DNA of 32,440 nt, taken from contig JAIVFH010000289.1 in NCBI GenBank assembly GCA_025765595.1, positions 1-32,440 on the forward strand, given 5' to 3'. A model generated the notes under the pieces. The model searched no databases and was not told where the DNA came from. It worked only from the letters and a program-made list of their open reading frames with translations. The DNA comes from Obelidium mucronatum (taxonomy: Eukaryota; Chytridiomycota; Chytridiomycetes; Chytridiales; Chytriomycetaceae). The position numbers and the translations under genes were made by a program. Shown piece after piece: positions 11,374 to 20,377 of this stretch. How positions within the stretch are numbered: position 1 is the stretch's first letter; each line of letters starts with the position of its first letter.

Positions 11374-14300
11374 ATGAACGACGAAAGCTACAACTCCGCC
11401 ACCAAGATCCCCAAGTTTGGACAAGACACACATGATTTCAACATGTGGATTTTCATGGTCATGACCGCTGCTGCCGCCAAGCACTCCGCCGACATGGCCT
11501 TCTCTGCTGATGCGCCCGATGACCCTGTCCTCCGGGCCATTGATCCAGCCAACCCAACCCTGAGCGAAGGCAACAGACGCTTGATTTCTCACTTAAAGAC
11601 ACCACGGGCTATGCTACTGAGACTCCGCCAACAGCATGAGACCCTAACGACACAAGATAAAATGACATTACGTTCTGAAATGAAAGCGCTTAAATATAAG
11701 CCACTCACCGACATTGCTTCACACCTTGGAGCCATCCAGAGTTATCAGAACAGACTTTACGGCGTTATCGCCGCACCTAGCGACACTCAGGTTGAGGAAC
11801 ATATTGTTACGATCTTAGGATCGCTCCCTGATAATGACGATTGGCGTACATTAGTAAACATGCTCTCAGCAAGCTCCGCTATTACTGATAAGACACTTAC
11901 ACTTGAAACCGTAATCGCCCAAGTCACCAAGCACGCTCGTCAGCTCATCATGAAGGCTGACGACAGCCCAGACGCTGCAAAGAATAATAGCGGGTTATTT
12001 GCCAGAAATAACAACAATAGTAAAGTAAAAGAGTTACGTTCCTGTAACTACTGCCACACTCAGGGACACCTGTGGAAGGACTGCCGTAAAAGAATCAGCG
12101 CCGAGAGTAGCGCAGGGCCATCCCCAGGTACCAAGTACCAAGGAAACAACAGTCGCAGCCGCGGTAGTCATCGAAGCCGTAACTCGTCAAGAGGAAATCA
12201 CCGCGGGCAATCTAGAAACAACAACGACAGTAACTCAAGTTACATTGCACTCACCGCCTACAATGTTCATCCATACGTCCGCCCCATCTCCACTCGTCTT
12301 GGAGGCAAGGCCGACAATGACAAGCCTATACTTTCGCGACTTGGCCCAAGATTGAATGACACACCAGAAAAGCCTCAAATTCCACCGCACGTTCCAGAAA
12401 CAACCGCGGCCGCTATGCCAATGGACTGGACAAAGATTGAATCCATGGATAATGAGGAATACGACAAGATCTTTGATCAACTGATTAATGACAACTTTAC
12501 AAACAAGGAAGCAGACGTACTTACGTGGCTTGACACGCTTCCGCAGCCCTCGTTGCCAGACACTTTGATGTCCACCACAGCAACAAGTCCTCCATCCAAC
12601 GACATTGAAAATCAACCCCGCCGTCGTACTGAGGACGATTTAATCAGCATCCCTGATTTTGATGACGCCTTGTTTTGGGATTTTGACTTGCGCGACGATA
12701 CAGCAAAACAAGAGCGGCGTGCCGAAAGGGAAGCAAGAAAGGATAGCTACAAAACCTGGCGTTGGAGAAACGACGCTTACCTAAAGCGCCGAGAGGAATT
12801 CCTGAAAGAACAGCAATTTAATGCTACAGTCCGAGGCGGGACCGACCCATTCAAGGTCAACAAAGAAAAATGGGACAAGTTTATAACAAACCTATACGAC
12901 GAAAATGGAGAACTACGCGGATGCCGTTTCCCTTATCCATCAACATTCTTTCCGGCTCGCTTCAAGAGTGTCCTGTCACCGCTGACTCGCGAAAACGAGG
13001 ACGGCCGCCAACAATCTGTCTTTGAGTACAATATTAACGACTATGTTAAGTATAACATTCCCTGGCAAGCCTCACCTGATGAAGAAACCATTGCTAAGTT
13101 CTTCGGACCATGTGACGCACTTGCCCTAGTTGCTAAATGCAAAATAAATGACAACAATGACAAAAATGACAATAAAGCTCTTAACGCTTACCCTCTTTCT
13201 AGTGACACTAATGACATCAACAAAGTTGACTCCATTATTGACTCCGACGCCTCCAGTCACTTCTTCGTGAACCGCGCCAATTTCCAAGACTATTCAACGA
13301 CAGACAGAAAAGTAACTGTTGGTGGTGGAGGAACGGTTAATATAGTTGGAAAAGGTTCCGTCACCCTAAGTGCTAACGGACGGGAAGTAAAATTGCAAGA
13401 GGCTTACCATGTCCCAGAGTTTGAATCCAACCTTGTCTCAATGTCCGCACTCTGTAACAAAGGGTGCTTAATAACAACAGACAACAACAAAGTTGAAGTT
13501 AAACTGCGAGGAGAAACAATACTTACCGCAAATAAATCCGGAAACCTCTACGTCCTGAATGCCAAAGTGGTTGCCGCCCGCCACATCAACGCTAACCACG
13601 CCGCATTGACGGCCAATAAAGACACCATATCGGCTGAACTCCTTCATCGACGATTGGGACACTGCAGAAGACACGCAATTAAAATGTTAGTAAAGAACCA
13701 AGACATCTTGAAAGGCTTACCAACCATCAATGGGAACTTGGACTTCACATGCGAACACTGTATCGAAGCCAATCTCCACAAACGCTCTTTCAAGACACCA
13801 CGACAAGCCGACGCCGTACCCGGCTCAACCTGGAACCTTGACACCTGTGGACCGATTCAAGTAGAGGCCATGGGTGGCTACAGAAAATTTTTAGTTCTCG
13901 TCGATGACGCAACTTCAACAATTTTCGCTTACCTATTACGGGGAAATGACGAAGTCGCTGACAACATCAAAGCGTTTGTCCAAGAGTTAAACGCAAGCGG
14001 AAAACAAGTCCGCGAGCTACGCTCTGATAACGGTTCTGAATTTACAAACAATGAGTTAAAAGAGTTTTGTAAATCGAAGAACATCAAACAAACATTCACC
14101 GCACCTTACAATCCAGAACAAAACGGCCGCGCTGAGCGTGCCATCCAGACGCTCATGAACAAAGTCCGCACATCCCTCCGTGATTCCGATCTCCCAAAGA
14201 GATTTTGGGGCCACGCGCTCCGAGCCGCAGTATTCGTCCACAACCGAACTCCACGCGAAAGCCTTGCGAAGACACCGTACGAAGCCTTCACCGGCGATGT

Positions 14301-14928
14301 ACCGGACATCTCAAGGTTACGCGTGTGGGGTAGTAGGGCTTATGCGCTCGTACCAGACGCCAAGCGTAAGAAACTGGACAATCGTGGCGTTCCCTGCAGA
14401 ATTATTGGTTTTAATCACAATGGAAACAGTAATTATCTCGTTTACAACGAGGTAAGCAAAACAACTTACGCGGTCGCCACACTGAAATCCATCGAAACCC
14501 GAATGACACACAACAACACCCCTGATTCCGATTCGGATGAAGGACCTCTAGTACAAAGACAAATTAATGACAATGACAGTGACACCCAAGCCGATAATGA
14601 AGAAGAAAGACATATACCTCGCTCCGAGGCCCCGAGCCCATCTACGGTCACCCCAGCAACGACAGCGTCATATCGCACCCCAGCTTTGAGATCCCTGTCG
14701 CCCAGCGTTCGTTTTCAAGAAGATGAAGCGCAGACACCAACTCAGGCGCGACGAACATCTGGTAGAGAAAGAAAGCCAGTTATTAAATATACAGCCGGAA
14801 TCGCAAAATCTACCTTACGCGCCCTAGCCGCCCAAGTTCGACCGTATCAACTGACCCAGCCCACTACGATGATGCAATTGCGTCGGAACAAGCCTACAAC
14901 TGGGTCCATGCCATCAACAACGAATTAG
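11374..14928 (+). CDS. Copia Gag-protease-integrase polyprotein
   Basis: An 1184-aa open frame. Residues 1-220 are Gag-like. A CX2CX4HX4C zinc knuckle (CNYCHTQGHLWKDC) lies at residues 224-237. The protease active site, normally D-S/T-G, reads D623-S624-D625 (nt 13240-13248). Integrase follows, with an HHCC zinc-binding module starting near residue 758 (HRRLGH...CEHC), a catalytic triad D823, D885 (RSDNGSEF) and E921 (NGRAERA) spaced DX35E, and a copia-typical GKTPYE-like motif (AKTPYEAF). The frame ends at 14926-14928 just as the RT domain begins in another frame, so RT is made only by frameshifting or is lost here. Gag packages RNA, integrase inserts cDNA and protease matures the particle; the Asp at position 625 may abolish maturation. 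Confidence 0.93.
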   Translation: MNDESYNSATKIPKFGQDTHDFNMWIFMVMTAAAAKHSADMAFSADAPDDPVLRAIDPANPTLSEGNRRLISHLKTPRAMLLRLRQQHETLTTQDKMTLRSEMKALKYKPLTDIASHLGAIQSYQNRLYGVIAAPSDTQVEEHIVTILGSLPDNDDWRTLVNMLSASSAITDKTLTLETVIAQVTKHARQLIMKADDSPDAAKNNSGLFARNNNNSKVKELRSCNYCHTQGHLWKDCRKRISAESSAGPSPGTKYQGNNSRSRGSHRSRNSSRGNHRGQSRNNNDSNSSYIALTAYNVHPYVRPISTRLGGKADNDKPILSRLGPRLNDTPEKPQIPPHVPETTAAAMPMDWTKIESMDNEEYDKIFDQLINDNFTNKEADVLTWLDTLPQPSLPDTLMSTTATSPPSNDIENQPRRRTEDDLISIPDFDDALFWDFDLRDDTAKQERRAEREARKDSYKTWRWRNDAYLKRREEFLKEQQFNATVRGGTDPFKVNKEKWDKFITNLYDENGELRGCRFPYPSTFFPARFKSVLSPLTRENEDGRQQSVFEYNINDYVKYNIPWQASPDEETIAKFFGPCDALALVAKCKINDNNDKNDNKALNAYPLSSDTNDINKVDSIIDSDASSHFFVNRANFQDYSTTDRKVTVGGGGTVNIVGKGSVTLSANGREVKLQEAYHVPEFESNLVSMSALCNKGCLITTDNNKVEVKLRGETILTANKSGNLYVLNAKVVAARHINANHAALTANKDTISAELLHRRLGHCRRHAIKMLVKNQDILKGLPTINGNLDFTCEHCIEANLHKRSFKTPRQADAVPGSTWNLDTCGPIQVEAMGGYRKFLVLVDDATSTIFAYLLRGNDEVADNIKAFVQELNASGKQVRELRSDNGSEFTNNELKEFCKSKNIKQTFTAPYNPEQNGRAERAIQTLMNKVRTSLRDSDLPKRFWGHALRAAVFVHNRTPRESLAKTPYEAFTGDVPDISRLRVWGSRAYALVPDAKRKKLDNRGVPCRIIGFNHNGNSNYLVYNEVSKTTYAVATLKSIETRMTHNNTPDSDSDEGPLVQRQINDNDSDTQADNEEERHIPRSEAPSPSTVTPATTASYRTPALRSLSPSVRFQEDEAQTPTQARRTSGRERKPVIKYTAGIAKSTLRALAAQVRPYQLTQPTTMMQLRRNKPTTGSMPSTTN

Positions 14929-16430
14929 AAGCATTAATAAGAAATGACACATGGATAGAAACGACATTACCTGAGGGACGCAAAGCTATCGGAAGCCGAT
15001 GGGTTTTCAAAACCAAGAGAGACGCCGCTGGGAACTTTACCAAGTTCAAGGCACGTCTGGTTGCCCAAGGTTTCACTCAAGTGCCCGGAATGGACTACTA
15101 TGAGACTTTCGCACCCGTAGTCAAAATCGCCACTGTAAAGACTCTATTCGCAATTGCCGCAATCAGAAATTACGAAGTTCACGCACTGGATGTAAACAAC
15201 GCTTACCTTCATGGAGAATTGGAAGAAGAGATCTACATGAAACCGCCGCAAGGATATCAGTTGGCCAAGCGCGACCAAGTTCTCCGCCTCAAGAAGGGAC
15301 TTTACGGCTTGAAACAGTCCGGACGCGCGTGGAACGAGACATTAAATGACAACCTTATCAGCATTGGTTTCATTCGACTTGTTAACGACGAATGCGTTTA
15401 CAGGTTGGATATCCCAGGCATGGAGGTCTACCTAATGGTGTATGTCGATGACTTAGTACTATTCGCGAAAAACACAAACACAATCACTTACGCGAAGGAA
15501 AAGCTCAAGTCCGTGCTCGACGTAAACGACCTGGGAGAGCTACAGGACTCACAGGACTACATTGGGATGAGATTCACTCGCAACAAGAGGTTAAAGACAA
15601 TTTCGCTTACCCAGCCAGGATACACCGCCAAGATCCTCGATCGTTTCGGAGTTACGCCAGACGAGAAGACCGCCACTCCTATGATGGATACCCTAGTGCT
15701 TAGTAAAGACACCAACACACCACCCTTAAATAACGACACTCACAATCTTCGTGGCCTAATTGGTTCTGTAATGTACCTAGCCGTATGGACGCGGCCAGAT
15801 ATCCTATATGCGGTTGGCACACTGTCCAGGTACGTATCCGAGCCCCAAGCAGCACACTGGGAAGCAGCGATTAGACTCCTGAAGTACATCGCCAACACAC
15901 CCGAATTTGGACTCACCTTCGACGGGACAGTACCAGACGCCGCGACGCTAGTAGGGTACTCAGACTCAGATTGGGCAGGAGACAAAGACACCTGCCACTC
16001 TACAACCGGATATTGCTTTATGTTAGCAGGAGGCATTGTTTCAGCAAGAAGCAAGCTTCAACCTACCGTCGCAACGTCGTCGATGATGGCAGAATGGGCT
16101 GCCGCATTCCAAGCAACCACCGAAGGGATTTGGTTGAGACAGCTTTTGGGAGAAATTTGTGAAGTACAAAATTTCCCAACAGTAATTTACGCAGACAACC
16201 AAGGAGCAATCGCAATTAGTAAGAACAACGAGTCGCACCAACGCTCCAAACACATGGATGTCAAGTACCGCTACGTCAGGGAGCAAGTACATGCGGGAAA
16301 CATCAAGTTAGTTTACATCTCCACAAATCACATGACTGCAGACACCCTTACGAAAGCCTTACCGCGAATCAAGTTCCTGCAGCACCGTGAAGCCATAGTT
16401 CAACGCGTACAGAACGAGGGGGAGTGTTAA
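14787..16430 (+). CDS. Copia reverse transcriptase-RNase H (separate frame)
   Basis: Open from 14787 with the first ATG at 15081. The RT domain actually starts upstream of that ATG (block HAINNELEALIRNDTW near 14910, in this frame), so the ATG is not a natural start. The RT catalytic motif YVDD is at 15441-15452. RNase H follows, with SDSDWAGD, the AEW block and YADNQGAI, ending TADTLTKALPR. The frame is -1 relative to the upstream ORF; I found no canonical X-XXY-YYZ slippery heptamer in the overlap, so either a non-canonical recoding site or a single-base lesion is possible. The stop codon lies inside the 3' LTR (16428-16430). Confidence 0.9.
   Translation: MYSRNRKIYLTRPSRPSSTVSTDPAHYDDAIASEQAYNWVHAINNELEALIRNDTWIETTLPEGRKAIGSRWVFKTKRDAAGNFTKFKARLVAQGFTQVPGMDYYETFAPVVKIATVKTLFAIAAIRNYEVHALDVNNAYLHGELEEEIYMKPPQGYQLAKRDQVLRLKKGLYGLKQSGRAWNETLNDNLISIGFIRLVNDECVYRLDIPGMEVYLMVYVDDLVLFAKNTNTITYAKEKLKSVLDVNDLGELQDSQDYIGMRFTRNKRLKTISLTQPGYTAKILDRFGVTPDEKTATPMMDTLVLSKDTNTPPLNNDTHNLRGLIGSVMYLAVWTRPDILYAVGTLSRYVSEPQAAHWEAAIRLLKYIANTPEFGLTFDGTVPDAATLVGYSDSDWAGDKDTCHSTTGYCFMLAGGIVSARSKLQPTVATSSMMAEWAAAFQATTEGIWLRQLLGEICEVQNFPTVIYADNQGAIAISKNNESHQRSKHMDVKYRYVREQVHAGNIKLVYISTNHMTADTLTKALPRIKFLQHREAIVQRVQNEGEC
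16412..16424 (+). other. Polypurine tract of copia element
   Basis: A purine-rich run (GAACGAGGGGGAG with a single C) abuts the 3' LTR. This is the expected position and composition of the plus-strand primer for LTR retrotransposon replication. Confidence 0.75.
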
Positions 16431-16608
16431 CTTTTCGCTATTATTAATCGCGTAATTATTAATAATTTCGCTCTGCACGCGCTCATTCTAAATGAGAAAA
16501 CTTTATTGTTTGATTAAATAAGGAAACAAGTATAAATAAGAGGATAAGACGAAATAAAAGAAGCAGTGAATTGAATCCTAAAATAGTGACAATAGATAAT
16601 AGTTAATA
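16425..16608 (+). repeat. 3' LTR of copia element (184 bp)
   Basis: Identical by eye to the 5' LTR apart from a 3-nt deletion (TTT) near position 30. It is followed directly by TGATC (16609-16613), the target-site duplication. Confidence 0.94.
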
Positions 16609-16756
16609 TGATCGCAGCTAACGATTCCTGGTAAGGATTCACCAATTGCTCATCAACCCTGTCATACGCGGCTTTCTTTTCCGCGCCGTCTTTGAAACCA
16701 AGTTTTACGGCTTCCTCGTCATTCAGCGGTTCTTTCTGCTGCCACCACCAGAACAT
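16609..16756 (-). pseudogene. 5' portion of the interrupted TIR-domain gene
   Basis: Minus-strand open frame from ATG at 16756-16754 (MFWWWQQKEPLNDEEAVKLG), running to the target-site duplication with the end reading VNPYQESLAAI. It continues in frame with 11113-11060 (KTSRTPDKKICLLAF) once the copia element and one TGATC are removed, showing it is the severed first exon. It supplies only the C-terminal part of a VWA-like fold; the DxSxS metal-site half is absent, so the gene may already have been 5'-truncated. Its start is 85 bp from the DUF885 copy 2 start on the other strand. Confidence 0.7.
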
Positions 16757-16841
16757 TAAATTGGAGCAAATTGAATTGGTCAGCAAATTGGATCAAATTG
16801 GTGGCAAATCGGTTGCAACAGGAAATTGATCGAAAACGGCA
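16757..16841. promoter_or_regulatory. Short divergent promoter region with CAAATTGG-like repeats
   Basis: The 85-bp gap between the starts of the TIR gene (-) and DUF885 copy 2 (+) contains several near-copies of CAAATTG/GCAAATTGG (about 16766-16811). Their clustering between two divergent start codons suggests a binding-site array or a small degenerate tandem repeat. There is no direct evidence of function. Confidence 0.35.
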
Positions 16842-18858
16842 ATGACCATTTTGGAAGACTACGCCGACGCTAAGCTGCGCTACTTGGGCAAGCCGTTCCT
16901 GCTGCTAGACAGCGACTGCCGTCTGATGCGGCTGGAAACATCAATGTTTGATGTCTCTGAAGGGGCAAGAACCGAGTTTGTGAAGGTTGCCCGCCAGCTG
17001 CAAGTGGAGGCGGCACAGATGAAGCCAAATGAATACAATCCAGAGAGTGCTATTGCACTGAGGGCTTTTAAAGACACTGTTGGCGTGGACATTTACAATT
17101 TGTCAAGTACAGATTGGTTTGCATTGGGTTTCATTTCCAAGTATGTATCTGTATGCCTTCTGATTGCTCCTTCATTAAAATGTTGCATTTGCAGAGATGA
17201 TAACCCTCTTTTTGGCTTGGAGGAATCCTTCCGCTGGGCAACCATTGAGCAAACCACAGGAAATCATCTCAAGCGTCTGCAGCTTGCCGCTGCCCAAATC
17301 CCTGCTGTGATCGAGAACTTGCGCACTGCAATTAATCTTAAAGTAACTTTGAATCGCGAAACAGTCGAGCGCTTTATTTCCTTCTGCAAAGAATTCACAG
17401 AATCACAAGCCATTCAGTCGGCAGTTTGTGTTCCTCCATATGCGCAGTCCACCAAGTTTGTGCGCGTCGACTTGATTAAAGAAAAGCCGGTTTTCTCTGA
17501 GGCACTGCTACCATTGAATTGCGGATTTCAGCAATTGGCAGCATTTTTACAAGACACGTATCTGCCACACGCAAGACCGTATCCAGGAATTTACCAGCTT
17601 CCTGGTTATGAAAAGGTTTTAGCCTTTGTTTTGAAATCTTTGTATTATTCAATCTATTAAATTGCATTTCCTTGAGGCCTATCAAGAGTACATCCGCCAG
17701 TACTGCTTGTCGGATCAAACCCCGGATGAAATTCAAGCCATTGGACTTTCAGAAATTGAGAGAATTCAAACTGAAATGCTCAGTATTATGAGCACCCATG
17801 GTCATGGCGGCGACATTCAGGCCTTTTCCCACAATCTTCGCGATCGCCAAGCGTTCCCCGAGCTCTTTGAAGCAGATGGCGACACAGCCTTTGAAAAGTT
17901 TGGCAGCATAATTACTGCTGCTTTTGAGGCGTCAAAGCATTTCACGTTGACGTCGCTACGGTTCGTTGTTGAAATAGAGTTTGCATCGTTTGATAAAAAT
18001 TCTTCAAAACCAGTGCCTACAAATACGCAATTCAAGCCACTACACGAGTTGCGGTTGAGAATGAGGACTCTGCGCCTCTGGTGCAGTTCAAAAACACTCC
18101 TAACGCTTTTCAGAGCCAAAGATCTTTTGAAGTCAATGTTAAAAAATTGTTGGAGCTTCCGAATCATCAGTGGGAGGCCATGATTCTGAACCAGGTACCA
18201 TTAATTCCACTTGTTTAATTGTAGACTGCTTCAATAATTTAGTAATATCTCGTCAATGTTTTCTCTTTAGATTTATCCCGGAGCTTAGTTAAGCGATCCA
18301 TACATACCTTTTTTCATCCTTTCGCTCACAATACTATCTTGAATTAGCCACCAAATGGAAACAATGAACGATCGAGGGCAGTTTTTCAACACAGAACACA
18401 AGCTGTCGAAATCTCAGGCATGGCCACACTATGCAGAGTCTTGCGGAACTGAGCTGGGATTCTACACCAGCCCATTCCAACTCTTTGGTAAACTGGAACG
18501 AGATCTCCTCAACTCTATCTTGCTTGTGGTCGATACTGGGTTGCATGCTCGTGGTTGGACAATCGATGAATCTGTCAAATACATTCAGGAGACTGCCGCT
18601 TATATCTCTCCAGAAGACGCGCTTGAGCTTGTTTTGAGCGCGTGCGAGGCACCTGGAAAGGCGTTGGGTCCAAAGATTGGAGAATTGCGTATCAAGAAAC
18701 TTCGTGAGAAAGTTGCAGAAGAGTTTCCTGTCAAGGATCTGGTCTTGATGGGTTTCAATCACACTGCCCTCGAGACTGAGTTTTACAAAGGTGGAAGAGT
18801 CATGGAGTATGCCATGGAATTTAGAATCAAGGACTGGAGATACAAGAGAGAAAACTAG
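16842..18858 (+). CDS. DUF885-family protein, copy 2 (complete)
   Basis: Six inferred exons: 16842-17140, 17195-17615, 17677-17960, 18014-18194, 18271-18287, 18348-18858; 1713 nt, 570 aa, a usual length for PF05960. The start MTILEDYADAKLRYLGKP is the first in-frame ATG. The N-terminal half is helical (FRWATIEQTTGNHLKRLQLA); the C-terminal block (AWPHYAESCGTELGFYTSPF, VVDTGLHARGWT) is the family signature. At the expected HExxPGHH metal site the spliced sequence reads NQIYPGAYHQ, encoded across the 17-nt microexon, so zinc peptidase activity is doubtful. No signal peptide is evident, so it is probably cytosolic. The intron at 17961-18013 (53 nt) rests on frame logic and equals the one in copy 1. 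Natural substrate unknown. Confidence 0.82.
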
Positions 18859-19038
18859 GCCTTTTATTTTCTTTGTTCAATGTGACAGTGCGGACTGCTT
18901 TCTGAAGTAAAATTTAACAATTCTTAGTTCAATTTTTTGACGAGAGATTACCGTATCGAAAACTTTTTCGAAAATTGTTTTCTGCACCAATTATTACTAC
19001 ATCTAATGCCTTCCTGCTCCCGATAAGATGCACTTGAT

Positions 19039-20300
19039 TTAATTCCGCGCATGAGCGAAAAATACATACACAAAGTACTGATAAACATGGGATGCCAGCG
19101 ACAAACAACAACAGCGATAGCAAAAATCACATTTAATCCAAAACACTAGAACGTGCTTACAGTTCCGTGCTGGCAGAAACTCTCTTTTAACCTTTACAGT
19201 CGGATGTTGTTCGATATTTTCCCAAACAGACTTCAATGTGCTGTTAAGATTCCCAGTCGTTGCTGGCAGTACGTCATGATCATAGTAGACTCGGTGTAGG
19301 TACTTCAAGAAGTAATAAGCAGTACAATATCGAAGGTAATCACCAGGATTCGAATGAGACCCGTACAAGCCAAACGACCATGTTCTCTCCAATTTCTGAC
19401 TCGTCGAGCTGGTCGCGATGAAGCTACTATAGCTTATACATAACGCTGGACTAATTGAATCGCGCAAAGCGAGGTTTGGAGAAGCACAATTTCAATGAAT
19501 CTGTCCATTGGCTTGGAATATGTTTATCAAAACTGTACTGAAACGGTGTAGCGGTTTAGAGGTAGAAGTCCGTCGTACGATATCACTTGCGCGCAGCTAA
19601 CAAATCCAGAGATAGCATTGCTCAGCCACCGCAAAAGTGGCAAGCCCAAAAACAAATAATGGCGATTGAAGGAGTTTTTTTGGTGAATACGTCAAAAAAG
19701 CAACGCTAAATATAGCGCAGTAGACAGCTATTGCGATGTTGCTCGCAAATAGAGCGCAATTGATTTTAGATGAGAAGACTACGTTACGGATGGTGAAGTC
19801 TTTTTGTTGAAGACAGAGTTCAAAGAACGCGATGGTCCGTGCCAAGTACGCAATAGTGAACAGAGACAATAGCATACAAGAAAAGCATAATATGCTTGAT
19901 GCTATTTCGTATGGAGATATTCCTTGCCGAAATATCATCATTTTTTTCGTTGCGTTTTGAACAATGCACCTGCTCAATACAATGTCCGCAGAGAAGACCA
20001 CATTAACAACTATAATGTATTGTTGTCACCGATGTCTGCTTCGTTTTAATTCTCCAATCGCAACAGAATTTGCAGCACGACTCACCAAGAATCGATCTCC
20101 TTGGCAGCAAAAATGAATTTCCTCAAACTCGGGAGAATCGAAATGGTATTCAATCGATGATGAATGCTAACCAAGGTTGCGTTTTTGGAACAAGTCTTCA
20201 CCTGTCAAACGGACCTCAAGACTAACAAGCCCAATGAAACGTCAAATTCGACCTCGCTCATGAGACGCGTCTCCGTCAGAAACTCAGAGCTAGTTACAAC
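19039..20300 (-). pseudogene. Unresolved multi-pass membrane protein gene, probably decayed
   Basis: Several minus-strand open segments look coding but do not join cleanly. One near 20200-20095 ends in SLRKFIFAAKEIDS followed by a good GTGAGT donor. Segment 20001-19597 contains three hydrophobic stretches that could be membrane spans (SILCFSCMLLSLFTIAYLA; ALFASNIAIAVYCAIFSVAF; LFVFGLATFAVAEQCYLWI). Segment 19467-19039 includes GDYLRYCTAYYFLKYLHRVY. I found no set of canonical splice sites that keeps all parts in frame, and a TGA interrupts the first segment. I do not recognise the family. It could be a real lineage-specific gene with introns I misplaced, or a relic. The rest of 18859-20377 shows nothing else I can support. 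Confidence 0.35.
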
Positions 20301-20377
20301 CTTTACGACACTGAACTCTGTGAAGGAAAAGTGATGAATTCATTTTCAACGGCTTTCAAAAAATTCCATCCCAGCAA

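Larger units (their letters stand above)
11114..16608 (+). mobile_element. Ty1/copia LTR retrotransposon, full length, recent
   Basis: A complete element of about 5.5 kb is bounded by direct LTRs (11114-11300 and 16425-16608) and a 5-bp target-site duplication TGATC (11109-11113 and 16609-16613). The domain order Gag zinc knuckle, protease, integrase, reverse transcriptase, RNase H defines the copia (Pseudoviridae) type. The LTRs align without mismatches except for a TTT indel, so insertion was recent. It sits inside exon 1 of the minus-strand TIR gene: joining 16609-16756 to 11113-11060 across a single TGATC restores an open frame. Two features may cripple it: a frame change between integrase and RT (14787-14925) and a Gly-to-Asp change in the protease motif. 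Confidence 0.97.

Noticed and set aside
12235..12615. 126-aa minus-strand ORF inside the copia gag-pol region
   Set aside because: Shadow of the polyprotein; no motif and no homology recognised.
19540..19610. Possible tRNA-like sequence near GTAGCGGTTTAGAGGTAG
   Set aside because: I could not form a cloverleaf with an acceptor stem and anticodon loop.
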